Shown here: piece by piece, positions 8,424 through 16,584 of the stretch
Layout of the letters: each line of letters starts with the position of its first letter
Numbering within the stretch: the stretch's first letter is position 1
Origin: JAGVPT01 sp963772165
Lineage (GTDB): Bacteria; Bacteroidota; Ignavibacteria; UBA10030; UBA8401
Length of the DNA: 64,000 nt
Reading direction: 5' to 3'
Assembly: GCA_963772165.1 (NCBI GenBank)
Contig: CAVYWA010000005.1
Span: 372,001-436,000, forward strand
Translations under genes and position numbers: made by a program
The notes under the pieces: generated by a model
Seen by the model: only the letters and a program-made list of their open reading frames with translations
What the model was told of the DNA's origin: nothing
Databases searched by the model: none

Positions 8424-9043
8424 TGGATCGATCCAAATGCTAAACCTCGTTCTTGAATGCCTGCAATAACACGCGGCAATACCTGCCTGACTCTCGATTT
8501 CGTTAATTCATTGTCGTGAAACACAAGAATTGCTCCGGGGGTTAATTTTGTTAAGGCAGTTGTCCATACCTGCTCGTCGGACCAGTCTCTTCGATAATCT
8601 CCCGTCGACGTCGTCCACATGACGAGTTTATAGTTCAACTCTTTGACTGCGGAAATTGTGTTCCAGGAGAAGAACCCATACGGCGGCCGAAAAATTTTGG
8701 CAGGGTGTGCCCCTACCTGTGTCATAGCTTCTTCGGTTTGGAGTATCTCAGCCATCGCTGTTTTTTTTGAAAATGCATTCGACCGCGTATGGTGAAACGC
8801 GTGTATGCCTATACAATGTTTTTCCGCTTCCACCTCTTTCACCAACGAGGGATTGTTCTTCACAGCCAGCCCGCTCATAAAAAATGTCCCTTTGATCCCG
8901 TGTGTCTGCAATATTTCAAGTACTATCGGTGTCGCGATCGGATGCGGCCCGTCATCGAAAGTTAGGAAAATACCCGGCGAATCCATTTTCCACAGAATCG
9001 ACGGGAAAAGAAATCGATGGAGTTTCGTTGTATGCGATGGCAT
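8420..9043 (-). CDS. NodB-type polysaccharide deacetylase
   Basis: This 207-residue, single-domain CE4 protein has the family motifs in order: TFDDGPHP (about 28-35; catalytic Asp and metal Asp), GIHAFHH (near 83-89, metal His), RPPYGF (near 120) and a late VFHDN (near 176). CE4 enzymes remove N- or O-acetyl groups from GlcNAc-type polymers or lipid-linked sugars. There is no signal peptide, so it probably acts in the cytoplasm, as small NodB proteins and lipid-intermediate deacetylases do. It sits between two GT2 genes, 19 bases after one and overlapping the other by four, which suggests it deacetylates the product of its neighbours. Confidence 0.88.
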   Translation of the reverse strand: MPSHTTKLHRFLFPSILWKMDSPGIFLTFDDGPHPIATPIVLEILQTHGIKGTFFMSGLAVKNNPSLVKEVEAEKHCIGIHAFHHTRSNAFSKKTAMAEILQTEEAMTQVGAHPAKIFRPPYGFFSWNTISAVKELNYKLVMWTTSTGDYRRDWSDEQVWTTALTKLTPGAILVFHDNELTKSRVRQVLPRVIAGIQERGLAFGSIQ

Positions 9044-9062
9044 AGATGGTATGCAAAGAAGT

Positions 9063-10223
9063 TCAAGCGTGTTGAGAAATTTCCCGTTTCATTCGCCTTC
9101 CTTTCCACTCAAAACCTCCCCAAAAACTGCCGAATACGGCTGCAAGAATCATCGGGAAATGAATCAGTTCCGAGACAAAAAAATATTTCATCAGGCCGAC
9201 GACGTTTGTGAGCTTCGAGAACTTGGCAATGATCCAATAGTCAACAATAAATTTTATAACCAGCACAGCGAACGCTACCGGCACCATCGAGAAATAGAAG
9301 ATGGATACCGGCGTAAACAGGAATATTAAAAGATAGAAAAAAAAAGATGCAACGAGAAAGGCTAACGTTGAAGTACGGTAGTGAGTGGTATGGCCCGCCC
9401 ACCGCATGCGTTGTTGAAGAAGCTGCCTCCAGTGTGTGACCGGCAACGTTGTCACATGAGTTTCCGGCTCGTACGCGAAACGCATTTTCCATTGAGAAGT
9501 TGCGGCAATTCTTTGAGCGAGCAACGAATCGCTGCCCGAATTTATTGCGGCCATTGATCCAAAACCTCCGACATCATGAAACGCTGACCTTCGGAATCCC
9601 ATGTTGCTGCCGTTGCAATTCATGGGAGCGTTCATCCCTATTGCACCGGCTCCGCACGCCGTCTGTGAGAACAAATCGATCAGTTGAAATCCGAATAAAA
9701 TGGACGAAATGTTTTGCGTGTTCCGGATGAGAGTCAGGCCGGAAATAACTCCGACAGCCTCATCAAAATGGCGCACCATCGATGATATCCAATGCGGGCC
9801 GACAACGCAATCTGCATCTGTTCTCAAAATTAACTCGCTCGAAGTTTTCTTGATGGCTTCATTCATCGCGTTGATGATTGGGGAAATGCCGGATGGATGT
9901 CCATGCAGCTGCAACAAATCTACCGTTGAGTTTTCGCTCGCCATCTGCCTCACAATGTCCGCTGTTCGGTCGGTCGATTGGTCGTCGACCACGGTAATTG
10001 TGTATTTGGTATGCGGATAGTCCTGCTCCAGCAGCGAACGGAGGCATTGTTCAATATGAAGCTCTTCATTCCTTGCCGCTACAACCACAGCGACAGAGTA
10101 CAAGCGATCGCCGGTTCCGCTATGCAAGCGTGACAATCCTCGAATAAAGATCAGGATTTGCCCGACGTACACCGCACAGAGAAGGAGAATTGTGCACCAA
10201 ATAAAGGTAAGAAACTCTATCAC
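9063..10223 (-). CDS. Membrane-anchored GT2 glycosyltransferase (copy 2 in cluster)
   Basis: I start this gene at the GTG at 10221-10223, which overlaps the upstream stop as GTGA. The longer frame reaching 10451 is only a shadow of the upstream gene. The 386-residue product has an N-terminal hydrophobic anchor (TFIWCTILLLCAVYVGQIL), the GT2 blocks VVVAARNEELHIE, VVDDQSTDRT and LRTDADCV, a QQRMRWAG motif and C-terminal membrane segments ending in FEWKGRR. It closely parallels the other two GT2 proteins here in length, order of motifs and terminal W-K-G. Like them it probably transfers a UDP-sugar to a lipid or growing chain at the inner membrane. Confidence 0.85.
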   Translation of the reverse strand: MIEFLTFIWCTILLLCAVYVGQILIFIRGLSRLHSGTGDRLYSVAVVVAARNEELHIEQCLRSLLEQDYPHTKYTITVVDDQSTDRTADIVRQMASENSTVDLLQLHGHPSGISPIINAMNEAIKKTSSELILRTDADCVVGPHWISSMVRHFDEAVGVISGLTLIRNTQNISSILFGFQLIDLFSQTACGAGAIGMNAPMNCNGSNMGFRRSAFHDVGGFGSMAAINSGSDSLLAQRIAATSQWKMRFAYEPETHVTTLPVTHWRQLLQQRMRWAGHTTHYRTSTLAFLVASFFFYLLIFLFTPVSIFYFSMVPVAFAVLVIKFIVDYWIIAKFSKLTNVVGLMKYFFVSELIHFPMILAAVFGSFWGGFEWKGRRMKREISQHA

Positions 10224-11191
10224 GGTGCCACCTTCTCTTTCGTGGATTTGAGTCTCATTATCAACAATGAACCGAGAAGGCTGGGAAAAAAGATGTTGAC
10301 AAAAAAAACGCAGATCGACGCGTTGAATGCAGATGCAGCAGCCACGCCTGCACGGGAAAAGAAGAAAATTGCGGTGGATTCTCGAACGCCCAGATCGCTG
10401 AAGGAAATCGGAAGAATGACAGATTTGGTGAAGAGAATATTTGCGGTGCATAAGGCGGAAACGCCGAACGACACGGGCTCAAAGGCAAGGACAAAGAAAT
10501 GATACTGCATGATGATGACACTGTAAAGGAGTATTGTCAGAAAAAGGAGGACGCGCGCTTGACGGCGGTGAAAGACATCTTTCATAAAGAGAAAAGACGA
10601 AACGGCTCTGTATTTTCGGAATCTATGAAGGAGCGTGCGCAGGATTTTTTTCAAGAGGTCGGGGTACAGGACGACAGTGAGAAATGAAAGAACAACCGCT
10701 ATGACAACTGCCGTGAGCCACGGTGTCCAATAATGAGGTAAGTAGATGGCAAAATAAAGCCATGCTGCAATGACTCCGACAATCACCGTAACGGCGAGGT
10801 TATACAATTTATCGATAATACTGACTGCCAAGACTTGTATCGCCGGCAAGGACGAAAGCGTCACCATTCTCCCGCCATGTTCGCCAACCTGGCCCGGCGT
10901 GAAAAACCCGGCCGAAAGCCCGATGAAAAGGGAAGAAAAGATGTCTTTATCGGATATCCCGCTGGCTATTAATCTCACCAAATAACGCCAGCGCAAAAAT
11001 TCCAGCCCGAGGTTTGCTACAACCAGCACGGCGCCGATTATCAGGTAGACGACGTTTGCATGAAGAACGGATTGACGCAAGGCATCGACGTCGATATAGA
11101 GCACGAGCGCAACGATCAACCCGACGCCAATGAGAACTTTCAGAATGACCGCTATCCTCGGATGGACGCGAACATTTCTTATTTTATTCAT
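10220..11191 (-). CDS. UPF0104/LPG-synthase-TM family membrane protein (flippase-like)
   Basis: The 323-residue product is almost wholly hydrophobic, with about eight segments. It has hallmarks of the lysylphosphatidylglycerol-synthetase TM family (UPF0104/AglD/YbhN): LEFLRWRYLVR near 65 and GLSAGFFTPGQVGEHGG near 90, and a late FSDLGVRES block. The family is linked to glycolipid and glycan export or flipping across the inner membrane, but most members are untested. I chose the ATG at 11189-11191 because it has AAGGA four bases upstream, right after the stop of the preceding GT2 gene; the ATG at 11221 lies inside that gene. In this operon it is the natural candidate to move the lipid-linked product. 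Confidence 0.8.
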   Translation of the reverse strand: MNKIRNVRVHPRIAVILKVLIGVGLIVALVLYIDVDALRQSVLHANVVYLIIGAVLVVANLGLEFLRWRYLVRLIASGISDKDIFSSLFIGLSAGFFTPGQVGEHGGRMVTLSSLPAIQVLAVSIIDKLYNLAVTVIVGVIAAWLYFAIYLPHYWTPWLTAVVIAVVLSFLTVVLYPDLLKKILRTLLHRFRKYRAVSSFLFMKDVFHRRQARVLLFLTILLYSVIIMQYHFFVLAFEPVSFGVSALCTANILFTKSVILPISFSDLGVRESTAIFFFSRAGVAAASAFNASICVFFVNIFFPSLLGSLLIMRLKSTKEKVAP

Positions 11192-11199
11192 CGTTCCTT

Positions 11200-12351
11200 C
11201 TATGACTTGGTCCCTTTCCAACTGATGCTCCCGAAAAAACTCAAGGGCCCAATAATGGAATTGTAGATCACCGAAGCAGTTTCCAGCGGAACGACGGAAC
11301 GGCGCAAGCCAGCATTTCCAAACAGAGCCGAGCCTTTGTAAAAAATCACACTGTCGATCGAAAATTTTGCTGCCAGCGCTCCGACACCGACGGAAGGAAA
11401 GATGAAGAGAGAGAGTACGGCAAGCGCGTTATAGGAATGAATCAGGCCGAACACGATTTTCATTCGAAGAGAATAGTATGCCGCGGCCGAGATATGCCTT
11501 CGTTGCTGATTGATGAAATAAGCCAGCGACGGAGGCGGAGCGGTTTCGACACTACTTTCCCTTGAAATCATATACCGTATTTTCCAACGAGTTTCCTTTT
11601 GGATGAGTTGAATAAAAAGGTCATCGTCTCCGCTGATGGAATGCTTTATTTTTTCATAACCGTTCACTTCCCGGAAAACGCTTTTGCGATAAGCGAGATT
11701 TCCTCCGGAGGATAAATATGCATTACCCAATCCGACCCCTGCCGCAGCGCCGACCCATTTTTTTATCTCGAGATAGCGAAGAAAAAAGTCAAACCAGCGC
11801 GCGAAGAACGTTCGCGGAAACCGCTGTTCGATTGGACAATAGCCGGCAACAACGCCTACGTCCGGCAAGAACTCCCTGGCAATCGACGAGAGCCAGCTAG
11901 GAGGGGCAATACAATCGGCATCGGTGAAGGCAAGGATATCGAATCGGCTTTCTTTCATTGCTTCATTCAGTGCATTTTTCTTGGGAGGCAAGCCGGATGA
12001 AATTTGGCTTATCGTTACCAGTTTGATATATGGATACCGCCGTTGATAGTTTATCACAATTGCGGCGGTTCCGTCGCTCGAGCGGTCGTCAGCAACGATA
12101 ATTTCAAAGAGGCCCGCGGGATAATTTTGCTGGACGAGAGATTGAAGGCATCGACCGATATTCGCTTCTTCATTCCTTGCGGCAACGATGATCGAAATCT
12201 CCGGCTTTTCTTGTGAAGATGCCTGCTGAAAAAGAAGGAGTTTTTTCAGGCCTCTGGCTATAAGGAAATTAAGGGAACAATAACAAACGAAGAGCAGACC
12301 CAATAGCAGGATGAAACCAATTTCCAAGCTCATAGTGTAAAGAAAATACAT
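11200..12351 (-). CDS. Membrane-anchored GT2 glycosyltransferase (copy 1, first gene of the glycan operon)
   Basis: The 383-residue protein has an N-terminal membrane anchor, then GT2 blocks ISIIVAARNEEANIG (near 52), VADDRSSDGT (near 85), AFTDADCIAPP (near 138), SGDDDLF (near 243) and an INQQRRH site in the Q-x-x-R-W position, where Trp is replaced by His. Hydrophobic C-terminal segments end in SWKGTK. It heads a minus-strand run of eight overlapping or closely spaced genes. The change of the conserved Trp suggests a substrate or processivity different from its two paralogues. The start could also be the ATG six codons further in. The divergent neighbour is uridine kinase, 93 bases away. Confidence 0.85.
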   Translation of the reverse strand: MYFLYTMSLEIGFILLLGLLFVCYCSLNFLIARGLKKLLLFQQASSQEKPEISIIVAARNEEANIGRCLQSLVQQNYPAGLFEIIVADDRSSDGTAAIVINYQRRYPYIKLVTISQISSGLPPKKNALNEAMKESRFDILAFTDADCIAPPSWLSSIAREFLPDVGVVAGYCPIEQRFPRTFFARWFDFFLRYLEIKKWVGAAAGVGLGNAYLSSGGNLAYRKSVFREVNGYEKIKHSISGDDDLFIQLIQKETRWKIRYMISRESSVETAPPPSLAYFINQQRRHISAAAYYSLRMKIVFGLIHSYNALAVLSLFIFPSVGVGALAAKFSIDSVIFYKGSALFGNAGLRRSVVPLETASVIYNSIIGPLSFFGSISWKGTKS

Positions 12352-12444
12352 AAATCACACTTTCAATGCAAGCGGTGTTTGACCGATGATTGCCTTGCTT
12401 CTGCGACTGTTTTGAAGTATATTTTCAAAATTTCTAAACTATTC

Positions 12445-13080
12445 ATGGAACATCTTGTCATTGGAATCGCCGGTGGAACAGGGTCGGGAAAGACCACCGT
12501 AACGCAAAAAATTCTGGAACGGCTTCCCGTGCATGATAATGTCGTTGTCATCCAGCATGATTCGTACTACAAGGACATTTCCACATTTCCCGGGCTGACA
12601 CCGGATAAGATCAATTTCGACCATCCGGATTCGCTGGAAACATCGTTGCTGGTCCGACACATACAGAATTTGAAGATGAAAATTCCCGTCGACCAGCCGA
12701 TCTATAATTTTACGACGCATTCGCGGATGAAGGAATCCCGTCGTCTGGAGCCAAAGGATATTATTATTATAGAAGGGATTCTTATCTTTGTCGAGAGGGA
12801 ATTGCGCGACCTGATGGACATCAAGATTTTTGTCGACACTGACGCGGATGAACGATTGATTCGCCGCATACGCCGGGACCTCATGGACCGCGGCCGGTCG
12901 ATCGATTCCGTCATGAATCAATATGTGTCCACCGTTAAGCCGATGCATCTTGAATTTGTCGAGCCGAGTAAACATTGGGCGGATATCATCGTACCGCGCG
13001 GGGGTGATAATCTCGTGGCCATCGATATGGTCGCAGTAAAAATTGAAACCATGTTACGAAATAAACATAATCTATCTTAA
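12445..13080 (+). CDS. udk: Uridine kinase
   Basis: This 211-residue protein phosphorylates uridine and cytidine to UMP and CMP in pyrimidine salvage in the cytoplasm. It starts MEHLVIGIAGGTGSGKTT, with the P-loop at about residues 9-17, followed by QHDSYYKD and DHPDSLE, which are signatures of the Udk family, and IEGILIF near 110. The length fits the usual 205-215 residues. I chose the ATG at 12445, since the longer in-frame start adds 22 residues that match nothing in the family. There is no Shine-Dalgarno site. It is divergent from the glycan operon and 23 bases ahead of a membrane-protein gene. Confidence 0.93.
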   Translation: MEHLVIGIAGGTGSGKTTVTQKILERLPVHDNVVVIQHDSYYKDISTFPGLTPDKINFDHPDSLETSLLVRHIQNLKMKIPVDQPIYNFTTHSRMKESRRLEPKDIIIIEGILIFVERELRDLMDIKIFVDTDADERLIRRIRRDLMDRGRSIDSVMNQYVSTVKPMHLEFVEPSKHWADIIVPRGGDNLVAIDMVAVKIETMLRNKHNLS

Positions 13081-13103
13081 ACACTTTTCTTAAGGAGAAT
13101 GCT

Positions 13104-13886
13104 ATGTCAGATGAAACAACGAAAACTGCGACACCAACTCAATGGAAATGGGTTGTCATCGGGGTCGTCGTCGGGGTCGTCATCATTGGCGGTTCGTTTT
13201 TCATTGTTGCTCCCACTTTTCACAGCACGGCGATTCAATCATTGGTCTTGTTGATCGGGTTCGTTGTGATGGGTGCCGTTGTCGGTTATTTTTCCCCCGG
13301 CGTTACTATTAGAGAAGCACTCTTCGCCGGGCTCATCTTGATGTTTATCTTTGCACTGGTTTTTAGCGTGACGCCATGGGGTGCGGGGCAAAGTACACAA
13401 ATGATTATCCTTCTTCTTGTGTTTAGCGGAATTCTTTCCCAAGCAGGAGCGTGGATGGGCGAAAAGTTGCAGGGAAGCTTCGAAAAGAAAGACGGCTCCG
13501 CAAAAGATGATGTCGGCTTCCAATGGAAATGGGTTTTTGCAGGGCTTGCTCTCGGATTAGCCCTCAATGTCCTGTTTGTTTTTCTCCTCGCGCCATTTTT
13601 AGTAATCGACTTAGAACGCATTCACATTGCATATGCTGTGAGTTTTGTTCTTATGGGATTTATCATCGGTTACAAATCGCCGGGCGTCACTTTGAAAGAG
13701 CCTGCTGTGGCAGGAGTTATTGCGGTTATCTTCGAATGGCTGTTCATTCAATACGGAATTCAATTATCGGTCCCGGTTGGATATATTGCATTCGGCGTCG
13801 TTGAAGGGTTCATGCTGGCGCTGTTTGGAGCTTGGCTTGGTGAGCGATATCAGCTTGCTAAAGAATCGAAAAAAGCTTCAGCATAA
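13104..13886 (+). CDS. Internally duplicated membrane protein, function unknown
   Basis: The 260-residue protein is two copies of one unit of about 125 residues. Each begins with QWKWV, runs through two hydrophobic segments to GY(F/K)SPGVT(I/L)(R/K)E, then has two more segments ending GAW(M/L)GE(K/R). A charged linker (EKKDGSAKDD) joins the halves, giving about eight membrane segments. AAGGAG stands upstream of the ATG. It follows udk by 23 bases and may be co-transcribed. The repeated SPGVT loop between segments suggests a pseudo-symmetric channel or transporter-like fold, but I do not recognise a named family. Confidence 0.75.
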   Translation: MSDETTKTATPTQWKWVVIGVVVGVVIIGGSFFIVAPTFHSTAIQSLVLLIGFVVMGAVVGYFSPGVTIREALFAGLILMFIFALVFSVTPWGAGQSTQMIILLLVFSGILSQAGAWMGEKLQGSFEKKDGSAKDDVGFQWKWVFAGLALGLALNVLFVFLLAPFLVIDLERIHIAYAVSFVLMGFIIGYKSPGVTLKEPAVAGVIAVIFEWLFIQYGIQLSVPVGYIAFGVVEGFMLALFGAWLGERYQLAKESKKASA

Positions 13887-13990
13887 AAATTATCGAGACG
13901 CAAAAGCAGAAACTTTTTCTGATACACCTAAATCGTGGATGAAGTTTTGGGAGGCGTTGATATGGCAAGAAGAAGAAGGTTTATGTTTTA

Positions 13991-15052
13991 GTGGGGACTC
14001 ATAAGGGAGCGTTCATTTTTTCAAGCGACGAGGCGCGCAAGAAGTGGAGCATGAGGGGACCGCTGTTGAAAGGTGCGGATGTTAATGAAATCATCCTCGA
14101 TACGAGGCGGGAACCGACGCTCTACGCTTGTGTGAACTCGTACTGGTGGGGGTCGAATGTTCACCTGAGCAAAGATTTTGGAAAAACATGGAAGCAGTCC
14201 GATTCAGGCATCAAGTTCGATGAAAAATCAGGAAAGACCGTCGCGCGCGCATGGCATGTTGCACCGGGTTTAGAAAGTGAGCCGGAAGTTTTATACGCAG
14301 GAATCGATCCTGGAGCACTGTTCAGATCGGATGACGGCGGACAAAATTGGAAAGAAGTGGAAAGTTTGTCCAACCATCCCACGAGACAGAAGTGGGCGCC
14401 CGGCGCTGGCGGGTTAATGGTGCATTGCTCTTGCATCGATCCTAATAATTCCAAGAAAATGTTCGTCGGAATTTCTGCTGCGGGAGTTTTCTGCAGCGAA
14501 GACGGCGGTGTGTCATGGGAAGCAAGGAACAATGGCGTTCTCGCCGATTTTCTACCTGATAAATATCCGGTGGTTGGGCAGTGCACTCACCATCTGGATT
14601 TTCATCCGTCAAAACCGAATGTGTTATTCCAGCAGAACCATTGCGGCGTCTACCGAAGCGACAATGAAGGGAAGGATTGGATTGATATCAGTGAGGGCCT
14701 GCCGTCACGGTTCGGATTCCCGCTTCAGGTTCACCCGCACGATCCTGACACTATTTACGTTCTTCCGGAACAGGGGGCGGAGTTTCGGGGACCGGTTGAC
14801 GGGAAGTTCGGTGTGTATCGCAGTACAAATCGAGGGGGACGCTGGAAGAAATTGACGAAGGGCTTGCCGACGCGAAACATGTATGCGCATGTTCACCGTC
14901 AAGGGTTGGCAGCGGATCGTTGCGACAAAAGCGGAATTTACGTCGGCACAAGCGGCGGTCAAATCCTGTTTAGCCGAAACGAAGGAGATTCCTGGCATCT
15001 TCTGGCTGACTGGCTGCCGGCGATTTATTCCGTTCGTACTGCTGTAGTATGA
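13991..15052 (+). CDS. BNR/Asp-box beta-propeller protein (sialidase/VPS10-like fold)
   Basis: The 353-residue frame carries at least six Asp-box motifs (S-x-D-x-G-x-x-W): SKDFGKTW, SDDGGQNW, SEDGGVSW, SDNEGKDW, STNRGGRW and SRNEGDSW. This spacing is that of a six- or seven-bladed propeller as in sialidases and sortilin-like proteins. The family in bacteria is usually labelled exo-alpha-sialidase or glycosyl hydrolase, but no catalytic set is evident, so enzyme activity is unproven. The only in-frame start is a GTG at 13991. The frame continues upstream as GKKKKVYVLVGTHKG, with an ATG at 13962 that is one base out of frame. A one-base deletion in the A/G run near 13966-13978 is likely, and the true start is probably 13962. 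No signal peptide is seen. Confidence 0.75.
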   Translation: MGTHKGAFIFSSDEARKKWSMRGPLLKGADVNEIILDTRREPTLYACVNSYWWGSNVHLSKDFGKTWKQSDSGIKFDEKSGKTVARAWHVAPGLESEPEVLYAGIDPGALFRSDDGGQNWKEVESLSNHPTRQKWAPGAGGLMVHCSCIDPNNSKKMFVGISAAGVFCSEDGGVSWEARNNGVLADFLPDKYPVVGQCTHHLDFHPSKPNVLFQQNHCGVYRSDNEGKDWIDISEGLPSRFGFPLQVHPHDPDTIYVLPEQGAEFRGPVDGKFGVYRSTNRGGRWKKLTKGLPTRNMYAHVHRQGLAADRCDKSGIYVGTSGGQILFSRNEGDSWHLLADWLPAIYSVRTAVV

Positions 15053-15278
15053 TTGCTTATTAGACTTTCCGGAAAAAACAGCACTTCACCATTGTAGCAA
15101 AATCAAAATCCAGCTGAGTGACACCATCACTTTGTCGATTGATTTTCTTCAATTTATCGACAGGACGGCAATTTCAGTAGCCAGAGAGATGACATCACTT
15201 GTCAACCAGTGTTGATTATCTGCCTCAAATCGGTTATATTTGATCAGTTTTAAGTTTTTCCACCATGTCATCAATCGA

Positions 15279-16550
15279 ATGCCAAACCGAATCCACAAAA
15301 CTACTTCAAAAGAAATCTCTGCTACGTATCAAAAGACCGTTCTTTCAAACGGCATCAGGGTTGTCAGCGAAGAAATTCCCCATGTAAAGTCCATTTCTAT
15401 CGGCGTCTGGATTGATACCGGCTCCCAGAACGAAACCGAATCCACGAACGGCATCTCCCATTTTCTCGAGCATATGGTGTTCAAAGGAACTGAACACCGG
15501 TCGACACAGCAAATAGCACGAAGCCTCGAGTCGGTCGGTGGTTATTTAAACGCGTTTACGACGAAAGAGCACACGTGTTATTACGCGCGCGTGCTGGATG
15601 AGTTCACAGAACTTGCTGTCGACGTCCTTGCCGACCTGGTTCAATTTCCTTTGTTCCCGGAAAAGGAAATCGAAAAGGAGAAGCTGGTCGTTCTTGAGGA
15701 ATTGAAAAATGCCGAGGATGATCCGGACGACCTTATCCATGATTATTTTGAAACGAAGATTTATTCGGGCCATACTCTTCGTTTTCCCGTGCTCGGGTCG
15801 GCTCGGAATGTCTCATCATTTAAAAGAAAGGATCTGGCTGTCTACGTCCGGGAACGGTACAGCGCAGACAATATTGTCGTCGCCGCTGCGGGGAATTTTC
15901 CGCACCGAGAATTTGTAGAGCTTGTACAAAAGTATTTTACAGTACACAGGAAAGCTTCCGTCCGTCTTCAACCGTCGAAAATTTCGCGAACAAAGAAACA
16001 AACTCAGGAATTTCAAAAACCAATTCAACAGGCACATATTTGTACTGGAACGATCGGTTACAGTGTTCATAGCAAACATCGTTTTCCGTCGCTCGTGATG
16101 AACACGCTGCTTGGTGACGGCATGAGTTCAAGATTGTTCCAGAATATTCGCGAGCGGTACGGTTTTGCCTACTCCGTGTATTCGTTCCTTAATATGCTGC
16201 GCGATACCGGTTCGTTTGGAGTGTACCTTGGCACCGACAAGAAACACATCCAGCGGGCTCTTGATCTGGTTTTTGCCGAACTGCATTCATTGAGAACGAA
16301 GTCGATTCCCAAATCCGAATTGCAGCGGACGAAAGCGCAGTTAAAAGGCAGCATGCTGCTTGGCCTGGAAAGCACTTCAGCTCGGATGATGCGTTTGGGA
16401 ACCGGAGAATTATATTTTGGAGAATTCACAGAATTGGAAACGATTGCGCGGGAAATCGATTCCGTGACCATAGAAGATATCACCGAAGTTGCGCGGCAAT
16501 TGCTTAAGGAAGACGCGTTTTCTACTGTAATTTTTGCGCCGGCCGCCTAA
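15279..16550 (+). CDS. M16 family zinc peptidase (processing-peptidase-like)
   Basis: This 423-residue protein is a single M16 unit (PqqL/YmxG/mitochondrial-processing-peptidase type). The inverted zinc motif HFLEH is at 61-65, with the downstream Glu in VVLEELKNAEDDP. The C-terminal half holds the family's RYGFAYSVYS block. M16 peptidases enclose and cut small or unfolded peptides, often as pairs. The length fits the roughly 410-residue bacterial members. I chose the ATG at 15279; a TTG at 15240 would add 13 residues. There is no signal peptide, so a cytoplasmic site is likely. It stands 35 bases before the aminotransferase gene. Confidence 0.9.
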   Translation: MPNRIHKTTSKEISATYQKTVLSNGIRVVSEEIPHVKSISIGVWIDTGSQNETESTNGISHFLEHMVFKGTEHRSTQQIARSLESVGGYLNAFTTKEHTCYYARVLDEFTELAVDVLADLVQFPLFPEKEIEKEKLVVLEELKNAEDDPDDLIHDYFETKIYSGHTLRFPVLGSARNVSSFKRKDLAVYVRERYSADNIVVAAAGNFPHREFVELVQKYFTVHRKASVRLQPSKISRTKKQTQEFQKPIQQAHICTGTIGYSVHSKHRFPSLVMNTLLGDGMSSRLFQNIRERYGFAYSVYSFLNMLRDTGSFGVYLGTDKKHIQRALDLVFAELHSLRTKSIPKSELQRTKAQLKGSMLLGLESTSARMMRLGTGELYFGEFTELETIAREIDSVTIEDITEVARQLLKEDAFSTVIFAPAA

Positions 16551-16584
16551 CTAGTCTATTGTTGTTTTTTGTGAGATAGAAGCC

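Noticed and set aside
10224..10451. N-terminal extension of the GT2 gene at 9063
   Set aside because: It is Arg/Cys-rich, lies inside the upstream membrane-protein gene in another frame, and a GTGA-coupled start at 10223 fits the family.
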